Under the pieces are notes generated by a model. That model had not been told where the DNA came from, made no database searches, and saw nothing but the letters and a program-made list of their open reading frames with translations. From DATFFO01 sp963744905 (GTDB lineage: Bacteria > Actinomycetota > Acidimicrobiia > Spongiisociales > ZC4RG35): a stretch of DNA of 64,000 nucleotides. The stretch lies in NCBI GenBank assembly GCA_963744905.1, contig CAVUUV010000003.1, forward strand, positions 992,001-1,056,000. Reading direction: 5' to 3'. The position numbers were made by a program, and so were the translations under genes. Positions 34,566 to 43,431 of this stretch are shown one piece after another. Within the stretch, counting starts at the first letter, position 1, and every line of letters starts with the position of its first letter.

Positions 34566-35008
34566 AGGTAGCGGGCCAGGGTCTCGGCGACCATGGCGGG
34601 ACGGTCGCTGCCCTCCAGTTCGATGGTCACCTTTCGCTTCAGCTGGATGCCACTCTCGACTTCGTCGGCGGCCTGCAGCTCCACCCGTGCCCTGATGCGA
34701 CCGCCCGACGGCACGGGGGTGATGAAACGGACCCGATCCAGGCCGTAGTTGATGCCCATCCTGGGCTGGCCCACCTCCAGCTCGAGTCCGGAAGTGAGTC
34801 CCACCACCAGTGAGAGGGTGAGAAAGCCGTGGGCGATGGTGGTACCGAACGGACCCTGTGCCGCTCGCTCCCGGTCCACATGGATCCACTGGTGATCGTC
34901 TGTGGCATCGGCGAAGGCGTCGATTCGCTCCTGGGTGATGGTCATCCAGTCACTGACGCCGATCTCTGTGCCCACCCGGGTGCGGACCTTGTCGAGTATC
35001 TCGTTCAT
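34559..35008 (-). CDS. MaoC-like (R)-specific enoyl-CoA hydratase
   Basis: A 149-aa hot-dog-fold hydratase. The catalytic Asp/His motif is in DDHQWIHVDRERAA...GTTIAHGFLTLSL (about 36-65). MaoC proteins hydrate trans-2-enoyl-CoA during fatty acid or polyketide metabolism, which matches the thiolase, SDR and carboxylase genes around it. I start at the ATG at 35008 with AGGA upstream. It overlaps the DUF2254 gene tail-to-tail by seven bases. Confidence 0.92.
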   Translation of the reverse strand: MNEILDKVRTRVGTEIGVSDWMTITQERIDAFADATDDHQWIHVDRERAAQGPFGTTIAHGFLTLSLVVGLTSGLELEVGQPRMGINYGLDRVRFITPVPSGGRIRARVELQAADEVESGIQLKRKVTIELEGSDRPAMVAETLARYLY

Positions 35009-35077
35009 AGGCGCCATCCTACGGGCCACGCTCCGGCGGACCGGCCCCGTCTACGGGCTCAACTACCCTCACGCCCG

Positions 35078-36676
35078 ATGCAGGTTCTAGCCACGCGGGT
35101 CGACACCCGCTCGGAGGAGTACCGGGCCAATCGCACCGCGATGCTGGCCAAGCTGGAGGAGTTCGACAAGCTGATCGCCGAGGCGCGTCTGGGGGGAGGC
35201 GATAAGTACATCGAGCGCCATCGTCAGCGGGGAAAGCTGCTGGCTCGGGAGCGAATCGAGCTCCTGGTGGATCGTGACGCCCCCTTCCTGGAACTGTCGA
35301 CCCTGGCCGCCTGGGGCAGCGACAAGCCGCTGGGGGCCAACGTCGTGACAGGGGTGGGGGTCGTCAATGGGGTGGAGTGTGTGGTATCTGCCCACGATCC
35401 CACCTCCCAGGCCGGGTCCTCCAACCGCTATTCGCTGGCCAAGTCCCTGCGCGCCCAGGACATCGCTCGCGAGAACCGTCTTCCGCTGATCAATCTGGTC
35501 GAGTCGGGAGGAGCCGACCTCCCGGACCAGGCTGAGGTGTTCCTCACCGGCGGCAAATGGTTCCGCAACCTGACCCAGATGTCGGCCATGGGGATCCCCA
35601 CCATCGCCCTCGTGTTCGGCAACTCGACGGCGGGGGGAGCCTATGTGCCCGGGATGTGTGACTACGCGGTGATGGTCGACCGCCGTGCCAAGGTGTTCCT
35701 GGGCGGCCCGCCATTGGTGAAGATGGCCACCGGCGAGGAGTCCACCGACGAGGAACTGGGAGGCGCCGAGATGCACTCCCGGGTGTCGGGGCTGTCGGAT
35801 TACTTCGCCCGCGACGAGCACGAAGCCATTCGGATGGGACGCGACATCGTCACACACCTGAACTGGCGCAAGCTCGGCTACGGGCCCACGATGGCTGCTG
35901 ACGAGCCGGTTCACGACCCCGACGAGCTGTTGGGGATCCTCCCCCAGGACCTGCGGGTTCCCTTCGATCAGCGCGAAATCCTGGCCCGGGTCCTGGACGG
36001 GTCCCGCTTCGAGGAGTACAAGACCCTCTATGGCCCTTCCCTCCTCACCGGCTGGGGCTCGGTGCACGGTTTTGCGGTGGGCGTGGTGGCCAGCCAGCAA
36101 GGGGTGATCTTCTCGGAGGAGGCCCAGAAGGCGACCGAGTTCATCCAACTGTGCAATCGCTACGACACGCCGATCATCTTCAGTCACAACACCACCGGCT
36201 ACATGGTGGGCAAGGACTACGAGCAGCGAGGCATCATCAAAGACGGAGCCAAAATGGTCAATGCGGTGTCGAACTCCACCGTTCCCCACATAGCCCTGAT
36301 GACCGGGGTGTCCTACGGTGCAGGCAACTACGGCATGTCGGGACGGAGCTTCAACCCCCGCTTCGTGTTCGGCTATCCCACCCACAAGGTGGCGGTGATG
36401 GGCCCCAAGCAGCTGGCAGGAGTCATGTCCATAATCTCCAGGGCCGCGGCCGAAGCAAGAGGGATCCCCTTCGACGAGGAAGCCGACGCCCAGCGGACCG
36501 CACTGATCGAGGCCCAGATCGAGCACGAGGAACAGGCCTATTTCTCCACCGCCCGGGTACGCGACGACGGTCTGGTGGATCCCCGTGACACACGGGCCGT
36601 TCTCGGAATCGCCCTCTCGGCCGTTCACTCGGCGCCGGTCGAGGGGACCTCCGACTTCGGCGTCTTCCGAATGTAG
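35078..36676 (+). CDS. Acyl-CoA carboxylase carboxyltransferase (beta) subunit, methylcrotonyl/propionyl-CoA type
   Basis: A 532-aa biotin-dependent carboxyltransferase subunit with two crotonase-like halves. The N-terminal half has the acyl-CoA-binding region NLVESGGADLPDQAEVF and FGNSTAGGAYVPGMCDY; the C-terminal half has HNTTGYMVGKDYEQRG and GVSYGAGNYGMSGR, which look most like the methylcrotonyl-CoA carboxylase branch. A biotin carboxylase/BCCP subunit lies 4.7 kb downstream. A TACCCT box eight bases before the ATG suggests a near-leaderless start; longer starts upstream lie antisense to the MaoC gene. Confidence 0.93.
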   Translation: MQVLATRVDTRSEEYRANRTAMLAKLEEFDKLIAEARLGGGDKYIERHRQRGKLLARERIELLVDRDAPFLELSTLAAWGSDKPLGANVVTGVGVVNGVECVVSAHDPTSQAGSSNRYSLAKSLRAQDIARENRLPLINLVESGGADLPDQAEVFLTGGKWFRNLTQMSAMGIPTIALVFGNSTAGGAYVPGMCDYAVMVDRRAKVFLGGPPLVKMATGEESTDEELGGAEMHSRVSGLSDYFARDEHEAIRMGRDIVTHLNWRKLGYGPTMAADEPVHDPDELLGILPQDLRVPFDQREILARVLDGSRFEEYKTLYGPSLLTGWGSVHGFAVGVVASQQGVIFSEEAQKATEFIQLCNRYDTPIIFSHNTTGYMVGKDYEQRGIIKDGAKMVNAVSNSTVPHIALMTGVSYGAGNYGMSGRSFNPRFVFGYPTHKVAVMGPKQLAGVMSIISRAAAEARGIPFDEEADAQRTALIEAQIEHEEQAYFSTARVRDDGLVDPRDTRAVLGIALSAVHSAPVEGTSDFGVFRM

Positions 36677-36706
36677 GCCAAGAGGACGGCCGCCTCCTTC
36701 CTCGCC

Positions 36707-36712
36707 TAACGT
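36707..36712 (+). promoter_or_regulatory. -10 box of leaderless gamma-carbonic anhydrase promoter
   Basis: TAACGT, then six bases (ggcccc), then the ATG at 36719. Confidence 0.45.
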
Positions 36713-36718
36713 GGCCCC

Positions 36719-37318
36719 ATGCAGGTCGAGCACGCCGGCGAATCGCCTGTCGTCCATCCCAGCGCCTGGGTCGCGCCCACCGCGACATTGTCCGGCGACG
36801 TACAGATCGGTCCGGACTCGAGAGTGCTCTTCGGAGCCGTCCTCACCTCCGACGGCGGGCCGATACGGGTCGGTTCGGGATGCGTGGTGATGGAGAACGC
36901 GGTTCTCAGGGGAACCCGCCGCCATCCCCTCCACATTTGGGATAGGGTCCTGGTAGGCCCTCACTCGTACCTGTCAGGTTGCACGGTCGAGGAGGAGGCC
37001 TTTCTGGCCACCGGCTCCACCGTCTTCAACGGGGCGCGGATAGGGAGAGGGGCCGAAGTCCGGATCAACGGAACCGTTCATGTGCGAAGTCGACTGGAGG
37101 ACGGAGCCGTGGTTCCCATCGGCTGGGTGGCGGTGGGCGATCCGGCAACCATCCTGCCTCCCGACCGCCACGAGGAGATCTGGGCCATCCAGGAAGGGCT
37201 CGACTTCCCCGGAGAGGTGTTCGGGGTGGCCAGGAGTGAGGGAATGATGAGCGACATAATGCGTAGGTACGTGCGGGGATTGGGTCGTCATCTCGACGAT
37301 CGGGTTCTGGGCGACTGA
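36719..37318 (+). CDS. Gamma-carbonic anhydrase-like hexapeptide protein
   Basis: A 199-aa left-handed beta-helix protein of hexapeptide repeats (VHPSAWVAPTATLSGDVQIGPDSRVLFGAVL, then IRVGSGCVVMENAVL and VLVGPHSYLSGCTVEEE). Carbonic anhydrase zinc His ligands normally sit at three positions; here HP in RRHPLHIWD and H in VGPHSYLSG are candidates, but the third is not obvious, so catalysis is uncertain and it may be a YrdA/PaaY-like scaffold. Its 3' end overlaps the cyclase gene by 31 bases tail-to-tail. Confidence 0.85.
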   Translation: MQVEHAGESPVVHPSAWVAPTATLSGDVQIGPDSRVLFGAVLTSDGGPIRVGSGCVVMENAVLRGTRRHPLHIWDRVLVGPHSYLSGCTVEEEAFLATGSTVFNGARIGRGAEVRINGTVHVRSRLEDGAVVPIGWVAVGDPATILPPDRHEEIWAIQEGLDFPGEVFGVARSEGMMSDIMRRYVRGLGRHLDDRVLGD

Positions 37319-40146
37319 TCCTCCGGGGCATCCGGAGTCGACCCGAGGACCCCAAACGCATAACTGATGGCCTGCTCCTGGCTCATTTGCCGGCCCTCGT
37401 CCATTGCCCGATCCAGCGAGGCCGGATCCAGTTGGGCTGCCAGCAGTTTCAGACCTTCCTCATACTCCGCTAGCTCATGGGGCATCATCGGATCGCCCGA
37501 AGCCTGGCGTAGTGACTGGGCCGCTCCCAGCAGCCGGGCGGAGGGGACCGGGTCATGGCGGCCGATGGCGACCAAAGCCAGGCTCTCGAGCTGATTGGCG
37601 ATGGCCCCTCGATTCCCGACGTGCCGCCAGCCATGGAGGGTTTCGGAGTAGAGGACCTCTGCCTCCCCGACGGCGCCCGCCCTGCGCAGGGCATGCGCCA
37701 GCTCGCTTCGGGCAATCAGCGCGAAACGTCGATCCCCGATTTTCTCGAAACTGGCGATGGCCTGCGCAAACCAGCGACGGGCTTCTTCGATGTCTCCGGC
37801 CCCACCATTCGCCCGGGCCCGGCCGAAGGCGGTGAGGCCGATGGCGAAAGGATTGCCCGAGCGGTGGGCGGCATCGGTGGCGAGCTCCAGTCTGGCCTTG
37901 GCCCGTTCCAGACGGCCCTCGAACGTGTCGGAGATGGCGAAACTGGCCTCGGAGAGAGCCACCATCCACGGGTCGTTGATCCGCCTGGCCATCTCGACGA
38001 CCTCCTCGCTGGGATGGGCGGAGGGGTCCGCGCCGAAGACCACTGCCAGATTCATTGCCGCCAGGGCCTCGAAGAGAGGCACATCCTCGCGGCTGCGGCG
38101 GGCCAGAGCCACGGCCAGTTCGCTGAACCGCCTCCCTTCGGCAGCCCTGCCGTTGGTGGCATGCGCAAAGGCGGCCGCGGCCAGGCCCCGGGCCAAGAGG
38201 GGGAGATCGTCGTCGCTCGTGCTCGGATCCTTGGACAGCTCCTCGGCCGCCTGGGCCGCCCTCGCCACCCAGATCAGGGGCTCCGGCCCGATGGCGCGTG
38301 AATGCCAGTACAAGTGAAGGAAAACACACAACTCCACGGCAGCCACGGGCGCGCTCTCGAAAGCCCACTCCAGTGCCGCGCGGAGGTTGTTGGCCTCTAG
38401 GTCGAGTCGGTCGAGCCAGAGCCCCATCTCAGGTCCCCGCAACTTCCCATCCGCCCGGCAGGCGAGGTCGAGGAAATAAGCCAGGTGCCGATCACGCATC
38501 GTGGACGCCTCGCCCATCCCGAGCAACCGCTCCGTGGCGTATTGACGGATCGTCTCCAGCAGGCGGTATCGAGTCGTGGCGTCGTGCTCGACAACGACGA
38601 GAGACCTCTCGACGAGACGAGTCAAGGCGTCGAGAGTCTCCAGGGATGCCGGCGAAGGGGACGGGCCCGGCTCGGGGTCCCCGGCGATGGCGCCCGCGGA
38701 GTCCAGATCCCAACCCCCCACCAGGACCGAAAGCCTGGCCAGCCAGCGTTGGTCTTCGGTCCCGAGCAGGTCCCAGCTCCAGTCGATGAGCGCTTGCAGC
38801 GTCTGCTGACGGGGAACCGCCACCCGTCTGCCACCGCTGAGAAGCCGGAACCGGTCGTCGAGCCCCCGAGCAATCTCTTCCACGGAGAGAACATTCACCC
38901 GGGTGGCTGCCAGTTCGAGAGCCAGCGGGATCCCATCCAGACGGTGGCAGATCTCGACCACCACCTCTGCGTTGGACGGGCTGAGGTCGAAGCCGGGCCG
39001 AGTCGCCGCCGCTCGTGCGACGAACAACTCGACGGACTCACTCCCGGCCACCTTCTCCAGCCAACCCTCGGCCGGATCCAGATGACTATCCAAGTCACCG
39101 TGCCGGGGGGGCAGCGTCAAAGAACCCACCTGGTACAGCGCCTCGCCCTCGATTCCGAGCGCCTCCCGGCTGGTGGCGATGACCGACACGCTCGGTGCGC
39201 TCCTGAGCAGGAGATCGATCAGCGATGCCGCTGCCTCGATCAAGTGCTCGCAGTTGTCGATCAGCAGCAAGACCGACTTGGCCCTCAGATAATCGACCAG
39301 CGTCGTCTCCGGAGGTCGCCCGGGCTCTTCGGCTGCCTGCACCGCCCGGCTGACGGCGGAGGCCACGAGGTCGGACTCGCTGACGACGGAAAGGTCGGCC
39401 ATCCACACTCCGTCCGGGTACTCGTCGAGAAGCTCGGCCGCTAACTGGAGCATCAACCTCGTCTTGCCGGTTCCGCCAACGCCGATCAGCGACAGCAACC
39501 GGTGTTCGCCCGCCAACTGACGAAGGCGTTCGAGTGCCTTCTCCCGGCCCACGAACGAGCTCAAATGCGAGGGCAGGTTGGTGCGATAGGTCGCCAACGA
39601 CTGCAACGGCGGAAAGTCTGTCGCCAACCCGGGGGCGGAAAGCTGGTAGACGTGCTCGGGGCGGGTCAAGTCTCGAAGCCGGTGCTCCCCGAGGTCGATC
39701 AGCTCGGCGCCTTCGGGCAACACATCGCGAGCAACCTCTGTGGCCGACGCCGAGAGCAATATCTGCCCGCCGTTGGCCAACCCCATCAAGCGGGCCGCCC
39801 GGTTGACAGACGATCCGTAGTAGTCCCCTGCCCGGGGCTGGGCCGATCCCAGGTGAATCCCCATCCGGACCCGGAGCGCTCCCACCTCCCCCCATTCCGT
39901 TTCTGCCAGCCGGCGCTGCGCGTTCAGACAACACTCGAGAGCGGCACCGGCATCGGTGAAGGTCGCCATGAAGCCGTCGCCGGTGCCTTTCACCACCGCG
40001 CCGCCGTGGCCCGTGACCGCCTCGGTGAGGACCTGGTCGTGAACTGCCAGGGCTGCGCCCATCTCGCTCGGGAAGCGTTCCCACAGCCGGGTGCTGCCCT
40101 CGATATCGGTCATGACCACCGTGATCGTCACGCTATCCCCGCTCAT
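37288..40146 (-). CDS. Class III adenylate/guanylate cyclase fused to a STAND ATPase with TPR-like repeats
   Basis: A 952-aa signalling protein. Residues about 6-175 form a class III cyclase domain with both metal Asps (D14 in TDIEGS, D57 in KGTGDGFM), the purine-specifying K53 and the transition-state pair N115/R119 (VNRAAR), so it should be active. A P-loop NTPase follows (GVGGTGKTRLM, about 223-233, with LLLIDNCEHL), then a helical TPR-like region to the C terminus. This layout is common for actinobacterial AfsR/LuxR-like regulators, but no C-terminal DNA-binding domain is visible. Confidence 0.92.
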   Translation of the reverse strand: MSGDSVTITVVMTDIEGSTRLWERFPSEMGAALAVHDQVLTEAVTGHGGAVVKGTGDGFMATFTDAGAALECCLNAQRRLAETEWGEVGALRVRMGIHLGSAQPRAGDYYGSSVNRAARLMGLANGGQILLSASATEVARDVLPEGAELIDLGEHRLRDLTRPEHVYQLSAPGLATDFPPLQSLATYRTNLPSHLSSFVGREKALERLRQLAGEHRLLSLIGVGGTGKTRLMLQLAAELLDEYPDGVWMADLSVVSESDLVASAVSRAVQAAEEPGRPPETTLVDYLRAKSVLLLIDNCEHLIEAAASLIDLLLRSAPSVSVIATSREALGIEGEALYQVGSLTLPPRHGDLDSHLDPAEGWLEKVAGSESVELFVARAAATRPGFDLSPSNAEVVVEICHRLDGIPLALELAATRVNVLSVEEIARGLDDRFRLLSGGRRVAVPRQQTLQALIDWSWDLLGTEDQRWLARLSVLVGGWDLDSAGAIAGDPEPGPSPSPASLETLDALTRLVERSLVVVEHDATTRYRLLETIRQYATERLLGMGEASTMRDRHLAYFLDLACRADGKLRGPEMGLWLDRLDLEANNLRAALEWAFESAPVAAVELCVFLHLYWHSRAIGPEPLIWVARAAQAAEELSKDPSTSDDDLPLLARGLAAAAFAHATNGRAAEGRRFSELAVALARRSREDVPLFEALAAMNLAVVFGADPSAHPSEEVVEMARRINDPWMVALSEASFAISDTFEGRLERAKARLELATDAAHRSGNPFAIGLTAFGRARANGGAGDIEEARRWFAQAIASFEKIGDRRFALIARSELAHALRRAGAVGEAEVLYSETLHGWRHVGNRGAIANQLESLALVAIGRHDPVPSARLLGAAQSLRQASGDPMMPHELAEYEEGLKLLAAQLDPASLDRAMDEGRQMSQEQAISYAFGVLGSTPDAPEDQSPRTRSSR

Positions 40147-40281
40147 CGCGACAACTCTTTCGGGGAGATCCGCGAGTAGTTCTCAGACCTAGATGAGTCG
40201 CGAGCGAGCAGGTTCACCGGCGAAGCGTACTGCGCCCTCGTCCGCCGGTCGGGGCCGTGCCTCCCATCGAGTCGGCCCGCC

Positions 40282-40950
40282 CTACTGGAAGTCGATTATG
40301 ACATCCCTGTAGCCCAGGTTGAGCAGGAAATTCGTTATCACTTTTCTGGCGTTCGCCTGCGCCTTGTCCAGGATCCCCTCATCGAGCGCCGACTGTCTGA
40401 GTACATCCTCCGCCACCTGGCGAGCGTCCGTCTCCAGACGGGGATCACCCTTGGTGAAGAGCCCTGTCTCCCGATCCAGGATCTGGGTGGCCTCGTTATC
40501 GACCGCCACGTACTGGATCTCGGCAGCCGGAACGACCAGGTCCACCACCCCGTCGTCGGACAGGTCGAACGAGCGGACGGTGACGCTCCCCAGGTCGATA
40601 CCAGCCCCGATTCGGGCGACGGCGAAGAGCTGGAGCTTGTCCCCGTTTGCCCAGTTCAGAAGCCCGCCGTCCTTACCTTTCTCCACGATCGTGTACTCGA
40701 CCAGCTCGATCGTTGTCAGGTTGGAGAGATCGCGAATGGATCGAACGACGGTCGGGCCGATCTCCTCGTAGGGCTTGGGCTTGAGAGCGGCGGTGAGGTC
40801 TCCGGGAGTAGGAATCGCATCCGCCACACTGCGAATCCCCCAGAAGAGAAGACCGCCCCCGACCATGATCACGGCGAGAAGGACGATGAGCAGTACCGTC
40901 CCCAGGCCGAGGCGCCGGGGCGGGGGCCGTTCAGATTGCGGTGACGTCAA
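40282..40950 (-). CDS. DUF4230 single-pass membrane protein
   Basis: A 222-aa protein with a short basic/Pro-rich N terminus (QSERPPPRRLG), one membrane segment (TVLLIVLLAVIMVGGGLLFW, about 15-34) and a large extracytoplasmic DUF4230 domain. Function unknown. The start is TTG at 40950 because it overlaps the stop of the HTH gene (TTGA); a longer ATG reading would lie antisense across that gene. Same coupling as at the RNA methyltransferase. Confidence 0.85.
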   Translation of the reverse strand: MTSPQSERPPPRRLGLGTVLLIVLLAVIMVGGGLLFWGIRSVADAIPTPGDLTAALKPKPYEEIGPTVVRSIRDLSNLTTIELVEYTIVEKGKDGGLLNWANGDKLQLFAVARIGAGIDLGSVTVRSFDLSDDGVVDLVVPAAEIQYVAVDNEATQILDRETGLFTKGDPRLETDARQVAEDVLRQSALDEGILDKAQANARKVITNFLLNLGYRDVIIDFQ

Positions 40951-41273
40951 CCGAGAAGTTCCCGATACTGGCGGTAGCGGGCCAGACCTTCCACCTGACG
41001 GATGAATCGGGCTGAACGGCGAAACCGCTCGGCGATCTCTCCGTGTGATTGACCTTCGGCTCGCATCGCCACTACCCGCCGCTCCAACGGAGTGAGGAGC
41101 TGATCGTCGATGGCCCGACCGGCATCTCTCCCCGGCAGCTGGGCCCATTCGGCGATCCTCGAGACCAGTTCGGGGCTCTTTCGGACCTTGGCGGCGATGT
41201 CGGAATCGGTCAATCCGTCGGCGCGCATGGCCAGCACGCGTCTCTCGATGGGACGCAGATGCGTTGCAGTCAT
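40947..41273 (-). CDS. Small regulator with two LuxR-like helix-turn-helix repeats
   Basis: A 108-aa protein made of two similar helix-turn-helix units: LRPIERRVLAMRADGLTDSDIAAKVRKSPELVSRI (about 6-40) and LTPLERRVVAMRAEGQSHGEIAERFRRSARFIRQV (about 60-94). The two units look like an internal duplication. GAGAGGAG lies upstream of the ATG at 41273. Coupled to the DUF4230 gene (TTGA), so it may regulate that membrane protein or itself. Confidence 0.8.
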   Translation of the reverse strand: MTATHLRPIERRVLAMRADGLTDSDIAAKVRKSPELVSRIAEWAQLPGRDAGRAIDDQLLTPLERRVVAMRAEGQSHGEIAERFRRSARFIRQVEGLARYRQYRELLG

Positions 41274-41362
41274 GGTCGGCTCCTCTCCGTGCAAGCTCAA
41301 TCTACTCGCCTGCAAGGTACTAAGCCCCGCCCCGGGGCCCGCTACCGTCCCACTGTCGCAAC

Positions 41363-43342
41363 ATGAGCCCTTCCCAGACAACTCCAATCAACAAGCTGCT
41401 CGTGGCCAACCGGGGCGAGATCGCCCGACGGATCTTCGCCACATGCCGCCGGATGGGCATCGCCACCGTGGCGGTCTACTCGGATCCGGACCGGAACGAG
41501 CCTTTCGTCGTCGAGGCGGACGAAGGCATCTCCCTCGGGGGCTCGGCGGCATCCGAGTCCTACCTGCGGATCGAAGCCTTGATCGAGGCGGCACGGGCGA
41601 GCAGGGCCGACGCCATTCACCCTGGATACGGGTTCCTGGCCGAGAATGCAGACTTCGCCCGGGCCGTGATCGAGGCGGGGCTCACCTGGGTGGGCCCCTC
41701 TCCCGCAGCCATCGGGACCATGGGCTCCAAGCTGGCTTCGAAAGAGCTCATGGCTGGGGCAGGTGTACCTACCTTGAGCGGAGAAGACCTGACCGGCCTG
41801 AGTGAAACGGAGACCGCCCGCATCGCCGAGAAGATGGGTTACCCGGTCCTGGTCAAGGCATCAGCCGGCGGGGGCGGGAAGGGCATGCAGATCGTCCATG
41901 ATCCCGACGATCTCGCCGAGGCGGTGCAGAGCGCCGGCCGCCAGGCGGAGGCGGCATTCGGCGACGGGACCATCTTCCTGGAGCCATATCTGGAAGCTCC
42001 CCGCCATATCGAGATCCAGGTGTTTGCCGACACGCAAGGAAATACCGTCTCGTTGTTCGAGCGCGAGTGCTCCATCCAACGACGTCACCAGAAGATCATC
42101 GAGGAGGCTCCCTCATCAGCCATCGACGAGCCCACCCGACAGCGCATGGGCGAAGCCGCCGTGACGGCGGCCCGGGCAGTGGACTACGTCGGGGCCGGTA
42201 CCGTCGAGTTCCTCTTCTCCAACGGTGAGTTCTTCTTCCTGGAGATGAACACCCGTCTCCAGGTGGAGCATCCCGTCACCGAGTTGATAACCAACCTGGA
42301 TCTGGTCCGCCTCCAGCTGCTGGTGGCAATGGGCATGCCTCTGCCCTCCGAGGCGCTCAGCCCCACACGCAACGGACATGCAGTCGAGGCCCGTCTCTAT
42401 GCCGAAGATCCCCGGACCGGCTTCCTTCCGGTTACCGGGATCCTGCAACGGGTCTCGTTCCCCGACCTCGAAGGTCTGCGGGTGGACAGCGGGGTCGAAG
42501 ACGGCTCGGTCATCTCCGTCCACTACGACCCCATGCTGGCCAAGGTGGTGGCCTGGGCCCCGACCCGCTCCGAGGCGGCCGCACTCCTGGCTCGAGGACT
42601 GGAACGGGCCCAGATCCACGGCTCGGTGACCAACCGAGATCTGCTGGTTCGGATCCTGCGCCATCCCGAGTACGTGGCCGGCGACATCGACACACATTTC
42701 CTCTCCCGGCACGATCCTGCCGAGCTGGGCGCCCCCCTCCCCACCGACGACCAGGAGAAACGGGCTGCAGTGGCTGCGGCCCTGGCCGACCAGGTACGGC
42801 GGCGGAGCCAGGCCCGGGTGCTGGGAACGATTCCGAGCGGCTGGCGCAATGTCCCCTCCCAGATGCAGGAGTCGCAATACGACGGGCCCGGAGGCCCGAT
42901 CGATGTGCGGTACCGCTTCGAACGCGACGGGCTGCTGAGGGTGGACGGCTATGACTCGGCGGTTCTGGTCTCTGCCACTCCCGACGAGGTCAGGCTGGAG
43001 CTCGACGGCCACATGGGGAGGTACATGATCGATCGGGTAGATGGGACTGTGTACGTGGACGGTCCTGGTGGCCTGGTCGGACTGGTTGAACTGGCCCGAT
43101 TCCCCACGACGGGCATGGAAGATCAGCCGGGATCTCTGCGTGCTCCCATGCCGGGCACCGTGATCCGCGTCGACGTTGCCGAGGGAGACCAGGTGGATGA
43201 GGGACAGGTGCTGGTGGTGATGGAGGCGATGAAGATGGAGCACACGCTGCGCGCTCCCCACGGTGGGGTGGTCACCGAGGTCGACGCCGCACCCGGCGAC
43301 CAGGTGCTGGCCGACGCCATCCTGGTGGTGGTGGGGCAATGA
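41363..43342 (+). CDS. Acyl-CoA carboxylase biotin carboxylase/BCCP (alpha) subunit
   Basis: A 659-aa biotin-dependent carboxylase alpha subunit. The biotin carboxylase domain (about 1-450) has the ATP-grasp Gly-rich loop SAGGGGKGMQ, the ERECSIQRRHQKIIEEAP active-site block and EMNTRLQVEHPVTE. A C-terminal biotinyl domain carries the acceptor Lys in VVMEAMKMEHTL (about 618-629). It probably pairs with the beta subunit at 35078-36676; with that beta type, methylcrotonyl- or propionyl-CoA carboxylase is likely. The stop codon is the first of a chain of repeated stop/start overlaps. Confidence 0.95.
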   Translation: MSPSQTTPINKLLVANRGEIARRIFATCRRMGIATVAVYSDPDRNEPFVVEADEGISLGGSAASESYLRIEALIEAARASRADAIHPGYGFLAENADFARAVIEAGLTWVGPSPAAIGTMGSKLASKELMAGAGVPTLSGEDLTGLSETETARIAEKMGYPVLVKASAGGGGKGMQIVHDPDDLAEAVQSAGRQAEAAFGDGTIFLEPYLEAPRHIEIQVFADTQGNTVSLFERECSIQRRHQKIIEEAPSSAIDEPTRQRMGEAAVTAARAVDYVGAGTVEFLFSNGEFFFLEMNTRLQVEHPVTELITNLDLVRLQLLVAMGMPLPSEALSPTRNGHAVEARLYAEDPRTGFLPVTGILQRVSFPDLEGLRVDSGVEDGSVISVHYDPMLAKVVAWAPTRSEAAALLARGLERAQIHGSVTNRDLLVRILRHPEYVAGDIDTHFLSRHDPAELGAPLPTDDQEKRAAVAAALADQVRRRSQARVLGTIPSGWRNVPSQMQESQYDGPGGPIDVRYRFERDGLLRVDGYDSAVLVSATPDEVRLELDGHMGRYMIDRVDGTVYVDGPGGLVGLVELARFPTTGMEDQPGSLRAPMPGTVIRVDVAEGDQVDEGQVLVVMEAMKMEHTLRAPHGGVVTEVDAAPGDQVLADAILVVVGQ

Positions 43343-43431
43343 CCACGGTGGTGGTGGGGCAATGAACACGGTGGTGGTGGTGGGGCAATGAACACGGTGG
43401 TGGGGCAATGACCACGGTGGTGGTGGGGTGA
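43324..43431 (+). repeat. VNTR of overlapping mini-ORFs between the carboxylase alpha and GyrI-like genes
   Basis: Four tandem units of ATGA[AC]CACGG(TGG)n-type sequence with 2-4 GTG triplets. Each unit is a complete reading frame: ATG at 43339, 43362, 43388 and 43408, ending in TGA that overlaps the next start (ATGA). The peptides are MTTVVVGQ, MNTVVVVGQ, MNTVVGQ and MTTVVVG. The last stop overlaps the GTG of the GyrI-like gene at 43428. Variation in triplet number is typical of slippage. Confidence 0.9.

Noticed and set aside
35087..36964. Long minus-strand frame opposite the carboxylase beta gene
   Set aside because: Its translation has no family features and is His/Gly-rich. The plus strand encodes a complete carboxyltransferase, so this is a GC-rich shadow.
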